Part shown: one piece after another, positions 34,117 through 42,878 of the stretch
Layout: every line of letters starts with the position of its first letter
How positions within the stretch are numbered: position 1 is the first letter of the stretch
NCBI RefSeq assembly: GCF_001507645.1
Contig: NZ_CP013909.1
Location: 4,340,001-4,404,000, forward strand
Source: Hymenobacter sedentarius
GTDB taxonomy: Bacteria > Bacteroidota > Bacteroidia > Cytophagales > Hymenobacteraceae
Reading direction: 5' to 3'
Length of the DNA stretch: 64,000 bases
The notes under the pieces: model-generated
The model's input: only the letters and a program-made list of their open reading frames with translations
Databases searched by the model: none
What the model was told of the DNA's origin: nothing
Translations under genes and position numbers: made by a program

Positions 34117-34341
34117 TGCAAAACAATGGGGCCGGGAAGGCTGCTGAAGAGGGCGAGAGCCTGGAAGAGAGGCAGTATTAGCGGGGCTGTGGTGTATGCA
34201 GCGGCCCCTGAGAAGCTTCGTGTTGCGTCCAAACTGCTCCAGCTTCACGGACCGAACTTACGCAATCGTGGGCAAGTAGCGCGGCCGGCCGAGCACACGC
34301 CGCGCCTTTGCTGGCATTGCCACCCCGTTGAAGGCAATTCC

Positions 34342-34802
34342 TTATCGCCGACTACTTCTTGCCGCCTGCCGCTCAGGAGATGGCCCCAATGCCCATAAGG
34401 TGGTCTGGAGCCACTCGCGGGCTTCGGTTTCCTCCGGAAAGTACCGAAACTCGAGCGGGCCGGTCAGGCGGCTACGGCCCGCGCGCTCTGCCGGCTGCCT
34501 TCGTGGGGGCTTTCCACAATCGCGCAGTGGCTATAGGCGCAGTCGGCGATGGCCTGGGGAATCCACTGCGCCACAATGCAGGTCTGCATCTCGTCCGCCA
34601 AGGGCTGCCGGTGCATTTGGTCGGTCAGCAATCTACAGGTGGCGTGGTGTCGGAGGGCCTAGAGGGTATGGGCGTACAGGGAATGCAACTCGGCGGAGGC
34701 GACCGGCACATCCGACCAGGTCAGGACCACAAATCTGAGGGGGTCGTAGCTAATACTGCTGAGCAGATTACGGTAGTAGAGTTGGGGAGTATTCGCAGGC
34801 AT
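34342..34802 (-). pseudogene. Decayed STAS-like paralogue
   Basis: From ATG 34800-34802 the minus strand reads MPANTPQLYYRNLLSSISYD, then FVVLTWSDVPVASAELHSLY, an internal TAG, LLTDQMHRQPLADEMQTCIV and AQWIPQAIADCAYSHCAIVE. In another frame it ends LEFRYFPEETEAREWLQTTL. The order and last motif match the intact STAS-like neighbour (final D-P-A-E-A-R-A-W). One stop and one frameshift make it a pseudogene. Confidence 0.55.
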
Positions 34803-35205
34803 GGAAAAAACCGCCAGACCAGCGCCCCGACAGCCTTGGGTTCAAGGGGTGAGGGGAAGGGGCGCCGCGGGGTGCGCCCGTATGCGCCTTACCTGGGCAA
34901 ACAGCTGACTTCTTCGACGGGCCTTCTCGCGTAGTTCTGAAACAGACCTTGGACGGTCGGCCGATTGGGCAGTTCCGTCAGTCGGTATACAAATACTCGT
35001 TGGACACTTTTTTCACTCGGGCCGCGGGCACATTCCCTCCTTCGCGGGGCGTCCAACTCGCCTTCAGGTTCATCGCACCCCGCGTGAACCAGTGCGATAA
35101 CGCCCGTGCCTGGAGCACGTTGCCGGCCGTACGGATCTCACGCAACGGTACCCGCTCTTGTCCATAACGAACGATTCGGATTTTCGGCGGCAGTATCTTC
35201 GCCGC
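34803..35205. other. Intergenic region upstream of recQ
   Basis: About 400 bases without a supported gene. A minus-strand frame ends near 34978 with MNLKASWTPREGGNVPAARV and KKVSNEYLYTD, which has protein-like composition and may be a relic, but I cannot name it. The recQ promoter should lie in the last part. Confidence 0.3.
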
Positions 35206-37152
35206 ATGTCCTCCCCTCCTCCCGAAACCTCGCCCCTGGCGCTGCTGCGCGAGCACTGGGGCCACACGGCGTTCCGGCCGGGGCAGGAGGAAATCATTGC
35301 CTCGGTACTGGCGGGGCACGATACGCTGACGCTGCTGCCCACCGGCGGCGGCAAGAGCATCTGCTTCCAGGTGCCGGCCCTGGCGCGGCCGGGCATCTGC
35401 GTGGTGGTGTCGCCGCTCATCGCGCTGATGAAGGACCAGGTCGACAACCTGCGCAAGCGGGGGCTGAAAGCCGAGGCCATTTACGCGGGCATGAGCCACC
35501 AGGAAATCGACCACGCGCTGGACAACTGCGTGTACGGCCGCAGCGTGAAGTTCCTGTACGTGTCGCCGGAGCGGCTGCTCACCGAGCTGTTTCAGGTGCG
35601 GGTAAAGAAGATGAACGTGGGCCTGCTAGCCATTGATGAGGCGCACTGCCTCTCGCAGTGGGGCTACGATTTCCGGCCGCCCTACCTGCGCATTGCCGAG
35701 CTGCGGGAGGCCTTGCCGGCGGGCGTGCCGGTGATTGCGCTCACGGCCACGGCCACCGCCCAGGTGCAGGCCGACATTGTGGAGAAGTTAAAATTCCGGC
35801 CGGGCTTCGGCATTTTTCGGCAAAGTTTTGCCCGGCCCAAGCTGTCATATTCGGTGCTGCAAACCGAAGACAAGCTGCGCCGGCTGCTGGAAGTGGTGCG
35901 CGGCGTGGGGCCCGGCAAAACCGGCATCGTGTACGCCCGCACCCGCCGGCAGACGGAGGACACGGCGGCCTTTCTGCAGCAGCACAAGTTCTCGGCAGCG
36001 GCCTACCACGCTGGGCTGCCCTCCGACAAACGCACGCAGGTGCAGCAGGACTGGATTGCCGACAAAGTCCGCCTCATTGTGGCTACGAATGCCTTCGGCA
36101 TGGGCATCGACAAGCCTGACGTGCGCCTGGTGGCCCACCTCGACGCGCCCGATACGCTGGAGGCCTACTACCAGGAGGCCGGCCGCGCCGGGCGCGACGG
36201 CCAGTATGCCTTTGCCGTGCTCCTGGCCGGGCCCAACGACGGCGACGAGCTGCGCCGCCGCACCAACCAATCGTTTCCGCCGCTCGATACGGTGCGGCGC
36301 GTGTACCAGGCGCTGGCCAACTATTCGCGCACGGCCGTGGGCGGCGGTGAGCTGGCCGCGTTCGATTTCGAGCTTCAGCAGTTTGCCGAAACCTACCGCA
36401 TCAAGGCCGTGGACGCGCACAACTCGCTCAAGATTCTGCAGCGCGAAGGCTTTGTGCAGCTCAACGAGGCCGTGAACACCCCGGCGCGGGTGCACTTGGT
36501 ACTGAACCACCAGGATTTGTATGCCTTCCAAGTGGCCAATGCCCAGCACGACCTGCTCATAAAGTCGCTATTGCGGATACACGGGGGCGAGCTGTTTGCC
36601 GATTTTCAGACCATTTCAGAAAACTCCCTGGCCACGCACCTGCGCCGCAGCGTGGTGGAAGTGCGGCAGCAGCTGCGCTACCTGCACACGGCGGGCATCC
36701 TGCACTACCAGCCCCGGCGGGAGTCGCCACAAGCCATGTTCACCACGCCGCGCTTCGATGCCCCCAAGCTGCCCATCGACCAGGTGCGCATGACGGCGGC
36801 CCGCGACCTGGCCCGCCACAAAACCAACGCCGTGGCCCAATACCTGGTGGGCACGCGCTGCCGCCAGCAGTTGCTGCTCACGTATTTCGACGAAACCGAC
36901 CCGGCCCGCTGCGGGGTCTGCGACATGTGCCTGGCCGAAAAAAAAGCAGCTCAGGCCGCCGCGGAGGTGGCTTCGCTGCGGGAGCCGTTGCTTCAGCACG
37001 TGCGGCAAGCTGCCCAAACGCCGCGCCAGCTGCTGGCAGCTTTCGCGCCGCAGCAAGCCGCTGCCATTACGGCCACGCTGCGCGAGTTGGTGGACCGGGG
37101 CGAGCTGGCCTATGCCGCCGATGGCAAATTGCAGGTGCCGGCCGGCTCGTAG
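35206..37152 (+). CDS. recQ: ATP-dependent DNA helicase RecQ
   Basis: From ATG 35206 the product is about 648 aa. The helicase domains show the RecQ Q-motif (GHTAFRPGQEEIIASVLAGH), Walker A (LPTGGGKS), IDEAHCLSQWGYDFRPPY, LTATATAQVQADI, YHAGLPSDKR and VATNAFGMGIDKPDVRLVAH. The zinc-binding domain has CRQQLLLTYFDE and CGVCDMC. The winged-helix and a short C-terminal region follow, but no clear HRDC domain, so it is the shorter RecQ type. It unwinds DNA in recombination and repair. The upstream in-frame start at 35158 is possible but the 35206 start fits the conserved N-terminus. Confidence 0.95.
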   Translation: MSSPPPETSPLALLREHWGHTAFRPGQEEIIASVLAGHDTLTLLPTGGGKSICFQVPALARPGICVVVSPLIALMKDQVDNLRKRGLKAEAIYAGMSHQEIDHALDNCVYGRSVKFLYVSPERLLTELFQVRVKKMNVGLLAIDEAHCLSQWGYDFRPPYLRIAELREALPAGVPVIALTATATAQVQADIVEKLKFRPGFGIFRQSFARPKLSYSVLQTEDKLRRLLEVVRGVGPGKTGIVYARTRRQTEDTAAFLQQHKFSAAAYHAGLPSDKRTQVQQDWIADKVRLIVATNAFGMGIDKPDVRLVAHLDAPDTLEAYYQEAGRAGRDGQYAFAVLLAGPNDGDELRRRTNQSFPPLDTVRRVYQALANYSRTAVGGGELAAFDFELQQFAETYRIKAVDAHNSLKILQREGFVQLNEAVNTPARVHLVLNHQDLYAFQVANAQHDLLIKSLLRIHGGELFADFQTISENSLATHLRRSVVEVRQQLRYLHTAGILHYQPRRESPQAMFTTPRFDAPKLPIDQVRMTAARDLARHKTNAVAQYLVGTRCRQQLLLTYFDETDPARCGVCDMCLAEKKAAQAAAEVASLREPLLQHVRQAAQTPRQLLAAFAPQQAAAITATLRELVDRGELAYAADGKLQVPAGS

Positions 37153-37278
37153 AAATGCGGCTTTAGCTGACGTTGAACTTCGGTTTGCGGCTCTGGAACT
37201 GTGCGGCTAATGAGTCATTCCTTCATCGTTCACTAGCAAGACGCGAAGTGTCGCGTCTCTACATTTCTCCTGCTTCCC

Positions 37279-38178
37279 ATGGCTTTTTCTTCTTGGCTGG
37301 CCGCGTTGCCTTTACTCCTGGCCCTGGTAAGTGCGGATGCCCCGAATCCGGCCGCGCCCGGCCGGATAGAGCATGTGGCCGATTTTCAGTCGCGCTATGT
37401 AAAGCCGCGCAACATCGATATCTGGCTGCCGGACGGCTACCCGCAGCCCGGCACCCGCTACGCAGTGGTGTACATGCACGACGGGCAAAACCTCTTCGAC
37501 CCCAAAAAGGCCGGCTACGGCGTGGCCTGGGAAGTAGACAGCACCCTGGCCGCCCTGCGCCAACGCGGCGAGATACGTCCGTGCATTGTGGTGGGCATTT
37601 GGAACACCGACCGCCGCTTGCCGGAATACACGCCGGCCAAGCCCTACTACACCATGAGCGCCGCCCAGCGCGCCAAAATTGAGCTGGAACGGCCCGGTGC
37701 GCCGCTCTCCGATGAGTACCTGAAGTTCATAGTGCAGGAGCTGAAGCCCTACGTAGACCAGCACTTCCAGACCTCGCCTCGACGTGCCGACACCTTCGTG
37801 GCCGGCTCTAGCATGGGCGGGCTGATTTCGCTATACGCGGCGCTGGAATATCCCAAAGTATTTGGGGGCGCGGCCTGCTTTTCGACGCATTGGCCGCTGA
37901 GCCTCAAAGAGAATTCACCGGCCTTTACCGAGGCTATGGTGCAGTATCTGGATAAGAAGCTGCCGAGCCGCAATAAGCCAAAGCTGTACTTCGACTATGG
38001 CTCTGCCACCCTTGACGCCTGGTATGAGCCCCATCAGGTGCGCATCGACAGCGTGCTCCGGGCCCACCACTACAACTCAAAAGCGTGGCTAACACGCAGC
38101 TTCCCCGGCGCGGAGCACAACGAGGCAGCATGGAAAAAGCGGGTGGCACTGGCGCTGCCGTTTTTGCTGGGGCGGTGA
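37279..38178 (+). CDS. Secreted esterase, alpha/beta hydrolase (Esterase D-like)
   Basis: The 299-aa product has a signal-like N-terminus (FSSWLAALPLLLALVSADA). The esterase fold shows RNIDIWLPDGYPQPGTRYAV, VVYMHDGQNLFD with the oxyanion region, the nucleophile elbow AGSSMGGLISLYAALEYP, an acid-bearing YFDYGSATLD and the catalytic His in FPGAEHNEAAWKKR. This matches the putative-esterase family (PF00756-like) found in feruloyl and siderophore esterases. The substrate is unknown. It lies 126 nt after recQ. Confidence 0.85.
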   Translation: MAFSSWLAALPLLLALVSADAPNPAAPGRIEHVADFQSRYVKPRNIDIWLPDGYPQPGTRYAVVYMHDGQNLFDPKKAGYGVAWEVDSTLAALRQRGEIRPCIVVGIWNTDRRLPEYTPAKPYYTMSAAQRAKIELERPGAPLSDEYLKFIVQELKPYVDQHFQTSPRRADTFVAGSSMGGLISLYAALEYPKVFGGAACFSTHWPLSLKENSPAFTEAMVQYLDKKLPSRNKPKLYFDYGSATLDAWYEPHQVRIDSVLRAHHYNSKAWLTRSFPGAEHNEAAWKKRVALALPFLLGR

Positions 38179-38194
38179 ACCTCACTCCTGTAGA

Positions 38195-38480
38195 ACGTCA
38201 CCCCCGGCCCCTCTCCCGCGGAGAGGGGAGCCACGGCGGCGCTATCGTCATTGCGAATGAAGCGCAGCGGAACGCGGCAATCCGTCCTATCGGTGGGACC
38301 AACTCCGATTTGTGACAAACTCTTTTAAAGCAAAAGCCCCGGCACTGCGCAGTGCCGGGGCTTGTCACATTATTGAGCTAGTCGCTGAGACCAGGATGGA
38401 TTGCTTCGTCGTACCTCCTCGCAATGACAATAGCGCCGCCGTGGCTCCCCTCTCCGCGGGAGAGGGGCTGGGGGTGAGGT
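38195..38480. repeat. Large inverted repeat around a terminator
   Basis: The left arm (38195-38290) and right arm (38393-38480) are inverted copies of a repeat containing GGCCCCTCTCCCGCGGAGAG and GGCGGCGCTAT. At the centre is a perfect GC-rich terminator (38336-38361, GCCCCGGCACTGC/GCAGTGCCGGGGC). The same repeat family occurs at 13809-13980. It separates the esterase and the rhodanese, and no gene is present here. Confidence 0.8.
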
Positions 38481-38499
38481 GCCGACGGGTGCGTTTATA

Positions 38500-38805
38500 C
38501 TAAATCCCAGCCGCCATATAAGCCTGGAAGCCGCCTTCGAGGTTGCGCACGTTGGTGAAGCCTTGCTGGGTGAGGTAGGCCTTGGCCGAGGTGGCGCGGC
38601 CGCCGCCTTTACAATGGACGATGATTTCCTGATTTTTCCACTCGTCGAGGTCGTCGAGCTTTTCGGGCAGTGAGTTGAGCGGAATGTTTTGGGCACCGGG
38701 AATGCGGCCTTCCTCGTGCTCCCAGGGTTCGCGCACGTCGAGAATGAGAGGAGATTCGCCGGCTTTCTGGCGCTGCAGGAGTTCGGCGGGGGTGATGTCA
38801 GCCAT
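38500..38805 (-). CDS. Single-domain rhodanese-like sulfurtransferase
   Basis: The 101-aa product is one rhodanese domain: ADITPAELLQRQKAGESPLI, LDVREPWEHEEGRIPGAQNI, and the active-site loop with Cys in IIVHCKGGGRATSAKAYLTQ. The loop C-K-G-G-G-R fits the C-x4-R cradle. Such proteins carry sulfur as a persulfide in the cytoplasm. The natural partner is not indicated, and the gene is single. It is divergent from the endonuclease gene. Confidence 0.93.
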   Translation of the reverse strand: MADITPAELLQRQKAGESPLILDVREPWEHEEGRIPGAQNIPLNSLPEKLDDLDEWKNQEIIVHCKGGGRATSAKAYLTQQGFTNVRNLEGGFQAYMAAGI

Positions 38806-38944
38806 GGAAAATGGGTGGTAAAGTGAACGGATAAACGGGTGGGCGAAAGTACGCCGGAAGTCATCTTGATATGGTAACGGCCGAGCTTATCACGGCACCT
38901 ACTCCAGCGCTTACCTTTGTTCCTTCCCCCTCTAATTCAAATCT

Positions 38945-41293
38945 ATGAAACACTTTTTCGCTTCTTTGGTGGTCGTGCTTGGGCTGGCGCCGACGGCCCT
39001 GCAGGCCCAGACCGTGCCGCCCCTGCCGCCCGCTCCGCCGGCCAACTTATCGGGTGTGCAGCTGCGCGACTGGTACCGCACCAACTGGTACGACGGCAAG
39101 CGCGTGGAGTTGAGCTACGCCACGGCCCGCGGCAAGATGTACAACTACGCCGACAACTACAACAACACAGTGACCTGCGTGTACTCGGGGTACCAGGAAA
39201 CGGTGCCCTACAGCGCTACGAACACCAGCACCACCGTGGTCAGCCGCATTAACTGCGAGCACACCGTGCCGCAGTCGTGGTTTAACCAGACGGTGCGGAT
39301 GCGCTCCGACATGCACCACCTGTTCCCGACCTACGATACCTGGAACAACCTGCGCGGCTCGGACCCCTACGCCGACATTCCCGACGCAACCACCCAGACC
39401 TGGATGCGCGGCCTCGTGAGCCAGCCCACCATTCCGGCCGCCAACCTCGACGAGTGGAGCGAAGACACCAACACCCAGTTTGAGCCCCGAGAAGACCACA
39501 AGGGCAACGTGGCCCGCGCCATCTTCTATTTTTACACCGTGCACGCCGACCAGCCCGACCTGATTCTGACGGGCCACAACAACATCAGCGCCACCGCCGA
39601 CATCAATACCCTCTACGCCTGGCACCTCGCCGACCCGGTAGATGCCCACGAAATTGAGCGCAACAACCGCGTAGCCGCCAGCCAGGGCAACTTCAACCCC
39701 TACATTGCTTACCCCGCCACGGTTGCCACGGCCTGGGGCCCGGCGCCTCCCGGCCCGCTGTTCAGCTTTGCCAGCACCACTGGGGCTATCGCCGAAGGCA
39801 ACGCCGGCACCAGCACCTACACCGTGACCCTGAACCTGGCCCCGGCCGCCACCGCCCCCGTCACCGTGCAGGTGAACCTGGACGCCACCAGCTCCACGGC
39901 CACCAGCGGCACCGATTTTGCCTTCGCCTCGCCCACCACCGTCACCTTCCCAGCCGGCTCCACCAGCCAGACGGTGACCGTGACCGTGAACGGCGACACC
40001 CAGCCCGAAGCCGACGAAACCGTGGTCCTGACCTTGACCAACCCCAGCACCGGCACCAGCGTGGGCAGCCCCGGCGCCCACACCCTCACCCTGACCAACG
40101 ACGACGGCCCCGCTCCTATGCTGGCCTTCGCCACGGCCGCGGGCAACATTGCGGAAGGTAACGCCGGCACCACCACCTACACCGCCAACGTCGTCCTGAC
40201 CAACCCAAGCAGTCTTAGCTTCCCCATCACAGTGCCCGTGACGGTGGATGCGGCCGGCACCACCGCCACCAGCCCCACCGATTACACCCTCACCACCACT
40301 ACCGTCACGTTCCCCAGCGCCACGGCGCTCACCCAACCCGTGACGGTGACCGTGGTGGGCGACGCCACCTACGAGCCCAGCGAAACCGTGCGGCTGGTGC
40401 TGGGCGCGCCCTCCAACACTACCATCATCCGGGGCACGCCCGGGGCCCACGTACTCACCATCGTGAACGATGACGCCGCCCCGGCGGGTGCGCCCTGCAC
40501 CAAAGCCTACTTCTCGCAGTACGTGGAGTCGCAGCTGGGCAACACCAAAGTGGTGGAGATTTATAACCCCACCAACGCGCCCATGTCGCTCAACGGCAAG
40601 CGCGTGGTGCTGTACTCCAACGGCGCCACCACCCCCACTACCACGCAGCAGCTCACGGGCACCATTGCGCCCGGCGATGTTTACGTGGTTGCCAACACCG
40701 GCGTGACCGACCCCGGCGTAGCTGCTCAAACCGACCTGCAGAGCGGGGTGGCTTTTTTCAATGGCGATGATGCAATAGCGCTTTTCGATGGCACCGATAC
40801 CCTCGACGTTATCGGGGTGATTGGCCAGACACCCGCCGGTGGCGCCTGGACCGTGCCCAACGGCTCAACTTTGAACAACACGCTGGTGCGCCAGCCCACC
40901 GTAAGCCAGGGCGGCCGCTGGAACGGCCCGTACGGCAGCGTCACGTGGTCGGCCGGCGGCGTCGATAACTATACCGGCGTCGGCAGCTACGTGAGTGCCG
41001 GCTGCTTTATTCCCACGGCCACCCGCACCGCCACAGTGCTGCGCAACACCCTGGAGATTTTCCCCAATCCCGCCACCGGAACTGTGCAGCTGCGCCTGCC
41101 CGGCATGCCCACCGCCCGCGCCGCCACCGTGGCCGTGCTCGATATGCTGGGCCGCCCCGTTCGCCAGCGCACCGCCCAGCTCAGCGCCACCGATGCGACG
41201 CTGGTGGACCTGCACGGCCTGCCCGCTGGCCTGTACGCCGTGCGCGTAACCTGCGCCGGCCTTGAATACACGGGCCGCGTGGTGGTGCAGTAA
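38945..41293 (+). CDS. Secreted endonuclease I with Calx-beta, lamin-tail and T9SS domains
   Basis: The 782-aa product starts with a signal peptide (LVVVLGLAPTALQAQ). Residues 25-260 form an endonuclease I (EndA/NucM-like) domain with RINCEHTVPQSWFNQ, RSDMHHLFPTYDTWNNLRGS, FEPREDHKGNVARAIFYFYT and DAHEIERNNRVAASQGNFNP. Two Calx-beta domains follow (about 275-385 and 395-515, each opening IAEGNAGT). A lamin-tail-like domain comes next (about 520-680, KVVEIYNPTNAPMSLNGKRV), then a type A T9SS domain (LEIFPNPATG to YTGRVVVQ). I infer an extracellular, surface-attached nuclease for DNA scavenging or biofilm use. Confidence 0.93.
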   Translation: MKHFFASLVVVLGLAPTALQAQTVPPLPPAPPANLSGVQLRDWYRTNWYDGKRVELSYATARGKMYNYADNYNNTVTCVYSGYQETVPYSATNTSTTVVSRINCEHTVPQSWFNQTVRMRSDMHHLFPTYDTWNNLRGSDPYADIPDATTQTWMRGLVSQPTIPAANLDEWSEDTNTQFEPREDHKGNVARAIFYFYTVHADQPDLILTGHNNISATADINTLYAWHLADPVDAHEIERNNRVAASQGNFNPYIAYPATVATAWGPAPPGPLFSFASTTGAIAEGNAGTSTYTVTLNLAPAATAPVTVQVNLDATSSTATSGTDFAFASPTTVTFPAGSTSQTVTVTVNGDTQPEADETVVLTLTNPSTGTSVGSPGAHTLTLTNDDGPAPMLAFATAAGNIAEGNAGTTTYTANVVLTNPSSLSFPITVPVTVDAAGTTATSPTDYTLTTTTVTFPSATALTQPVTVTVVGDATYEPSETVRLVLGAPSNTTIIRGTPGAHVLTIVNDDAAPAGAPCTKAYFSQYVESQLGNTKVVEIYNPTNAPMSLNGKRVVLYSNGATTPTTTQQLTGTIAPGDVYVVANTGVTDPGVAAQTDLQSGVAFFNGDDAIALFDGTDTLDVIGVIGQTPAGGAWTVPNGSTLNNTLVRQPTVSQGGRWNGPYGSVTWSAGGVDNYTGVGSYVSAGCFIPTATRTATVLRNTLEIFPNPATGTVQLRLPGMPTARAATVAVLDMLGRPVRQRTAQLSATDATLVDLHGLPAGLYAVRVTCAGLEYTGRVVVQ

Positions 41294-41307
41294 CTCAACC
41301 CCACTTC

Positions 41308-41360
41308 AAAGCAAGCAAAAGCCCCGGCCGTATGACACGGCCGGGGCTTTTGCTTGCTTT
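41308..41360. terminator. Strong terminator after the nuclease gene
   Basis: AAAGCAAGCAAAAGCCCCGG pairs with CCGGGGCTTTTGCTTGCTTT through a short loop. The long perfect stem works for both strands. Confidence 0.9.
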
Positions 41361-41372
41361 GGAGTGGAAAGG

Positions 41373-41477
41373 CTAATCGCCTGTCATGCAGAGCACAGCG
41401 AAGCATCTTATCGCCGCGGAACGATTTGTTCGAACCTGATAAGATGCTTCGCTGCGCTCTGCATGACAGACGATTAG
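41373..41477. repeat. REP-like palindrome
   Basis: Arms 41373-41410 and 41440-41477 match at 36 of 38 bases as inverted repeats and contain GTCATGCAGAGC and GAAGCATCTTA. It is the same class as 32249-32342 and 17329-17423. Confidence 0.85.
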
Positions 41478-41514
41478 AAAAACACAACCAAGGTCGGGCT
41501 AGCCTCTAAGATTT

Positions 41515-41790
41515 CTAGGCCAACAGGTCCGCGTATTCCGACTGATTGCGCCGGACAAACTTGGCCATAAAGGAACAGGAGGTTTTCACTTTCAGCTTCT
41601 CGTTGCGGGCAAACTCCAGGGCGGCACGGGCCAGTTCGTCGGCCACGCCCTCGCCGCGCAGCTCCTCGGCTACGAAGGTGTGGGTGAAATCGATGATGCC
41701 CTCGGCGGGAAGCGAATAGGCCAGCTCGCCCTCGTGGCCGCGGCGGATAACGGTGAACTGCTGGTCGTTGGAATTGTGCTGAATTGCCAT
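41515..41790 (-). CDS. Small GNAT-type N-acetyltransferase (YjdJ-like)
   Basis: The 91-aa product has the short YjdJ/Gcn5-like fold: EGELAYSLPAEGIIDFTHTF, VAEELRGEGVADELARAALE with the acetyl-CoA loop R-G-x-G-x-A, and VKTSCSFMAKFVRRNQSEYA. It is much shorter than full GNAT enzymes but typical of this single-motif family. Substrate unknown; cytoplasmic. It is divergent from the acidic protein gene at 41919 and convergent with the nuclease gene. Confidence 0.88.
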   Translation of the reverse strand: MAIQHNSNDQQFTVIRRGHEGELAYSLPAEGIIDFTHTFVAEELRGEGVADELARAALEFARNEKLKVKTSCSFMAKFVRRNQSEYADLLA

Positions 41791-41918
41791 GCTTGGTAGT
41801 GGGTAAATCGATGGGGAAAGGCAGCGCCAGTACGTGAAAATAGCCGGCGGCGGCTGGTTTGCGTAAAGAGACCAAAAGACGGGCTTGGCCCGATTCGTTT
41901 CTTACTTTCTTCTTTCCC

Positions 41919-42359
41919 ATGGATACGCAAAACACTTCCAATTCGCCGGCCAACGACACCCGCCCCGAAGACCAGCAACAACGCGCGGCCACGGCCCGCC
42001 CCAACCCCAACGACCCCATTCTGACCGCCACCAGCCCCAACTACGGGGAGTTCGGCGGCATCGACCCCAACGCGCCGACTGCGGCCCAGCATTCCGGCCG
42101 CGACGGCTCCAACGACAACCCCGACGAATTCAGCGAGTTGCGCAGCCGGGATAAGGACGCCCGCGAGGCCCCCAGCAACCCCGCCGACCAGCCCGGCCAC
42201 GTGGAGCAAAACCAGAACCCCGCCGCCGTGCGCGCCACCCAGAACGAGGACAACGACGAGCAACGCGCCGCCTGGGCCCTCGACGACCCCCGTTATGCCG
42301 GAGGCGGCACGCACAACACCCGCGACGAATCGGCCAGCACTAAAGACGGCCAGGAATAA
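41919..42359 (+). CDS. Acidic, disordered protein of unknown function
   Basis: From ATG 41919 the product is about 146 aa, begins MDTQNTSNSPANDTRP, and is rich in Asn, Asp, Gln, Pro and Ala with no hydrophobic stretch, so it is probably unstructured and cytoplasmic. I recognise no family. The leader has a T-rich stretch and a CGGGCTTGGCCCG hairpin, and the first codons ATGGATACGCA match those of the gene at 59991 exactly. A second small acidic gene follows 63 nt later, so they may be an operon. Coding status rests on start context, GC-rich third positions and the paired neighbour. Confidence 0.6.
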   Translation: MDTQNTSNSPANDTRPEDQQQRAATARPNPNDPILTATSPNYGEFGGIDPNAPTAAQHSGRDGSNDNPDEFSELRSRDKDAREAPSNPADQPGHVEQNQNPAAVRATQNEDNDEQRAAWALDDPRYAGGGTHNTRDESASTKDGQE

Positions 42360-42422
42360 GCTATTATCCACAATCAGTACACCCGGGCCCTGCTCAAGGC
42401 GCACTGCTAACCATACGAAACG

Positions 42423-42710
42423 ATGTCTCCTGAAAATTCAGACCAATTCGAAAACAACCAAGACCCCAACGCCGGAGACGGGGCCTCCACGCCCATGCTG
42501 GACGCTGAAACCTACGGTCAGATTGTGGACGACAACAACCCTTCGGGCCAGGCCATGGCCGACCTGGAGGACGACTCCATGCGCATGGACCGCGAAGCCC
42601 GCACCCTCTCCGGCCCCGCCCCCGCGTCGGACGAGAACCTGCCCCGCGAGCTGACCGACCCCAGCGACCGGGCCTTCACGCTGCCCGAAGAGCAAGAGCC
42701 CTCCAAATAA
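42423..42710 (+). CDS. Small acidic protein of unknown function
   Basis: The 95-aa product (MSPENSDQFENNQDPNAGDG onward) is acidic and polar, with Met-Asp-rich DLEDDSMRMDREARTL and a Pro/Glu tail, and no signal peptide or membrane segment. It is similar in style, but not clearly in sequence, to the protein at 41919. It lies 63 nt downstream of that gene and is followed by a strong terminator at 42726-42759, so it ends a two-gene unit. Function unknown. Confidence 0.55.
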   Translation: MSPENSDQFENNQDPNAGDGASTPMLDAETYGQIVDDNNPSGQAMADLEDDSMRMDREARTLSGPAPASDENLPRELTDPSDRAFTLPEEQEPSK

Positions 42711-42725
42711 GGCTCTGACCACTTG

Positions 42726-42759
42726 AAAAAGGCTTCCATTGGAAAATGGAAGCCTTTTT
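42726..42759 (+). terminator. Terminator after the acidic-protein pair
   Basis: AAAAAGGCTTCCATT pairs with AATGGAAGCCTTTTT. A related stem (GGCTTCCATC/GATGGAAGCC) lies at 48413-48440 downstream of the larger adhesin, so this element appears duplicated with the module. Confidence 0.85.
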
Positions 42760-42828
42760 GCGTTTAGCCCAAAGTGCTAATCAGCCCAATTTTTATAGGC
42801 TGCCGCGAACCTGGCTGGGCAGTAACAA

Positions 42829-42858
42829 AAAAGCCGCCGGCGGATGCCGGCGGCTTTT
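42829..42858 (-). terminator. Terminator of the smaller SprB-repeat adhesin
   Basis: AAAAGCCGCCGGC pairs with GCCGGCGGCTTTT and has a T-run on the minus strand. The same GCCGCCGGC stem follows the larger adhesin at 48511-48537. Confidence 0.85.
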
Positions 42859-42878
42859 GTACACTCAAGGCTGCAGCA

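Noticed and set aside
39047..40729. 560-aa minus-strand ORF opposite the endonuclease gene
   Set aside because: Gly/Val/His-rich shadow of a well-supported multidomain protein.
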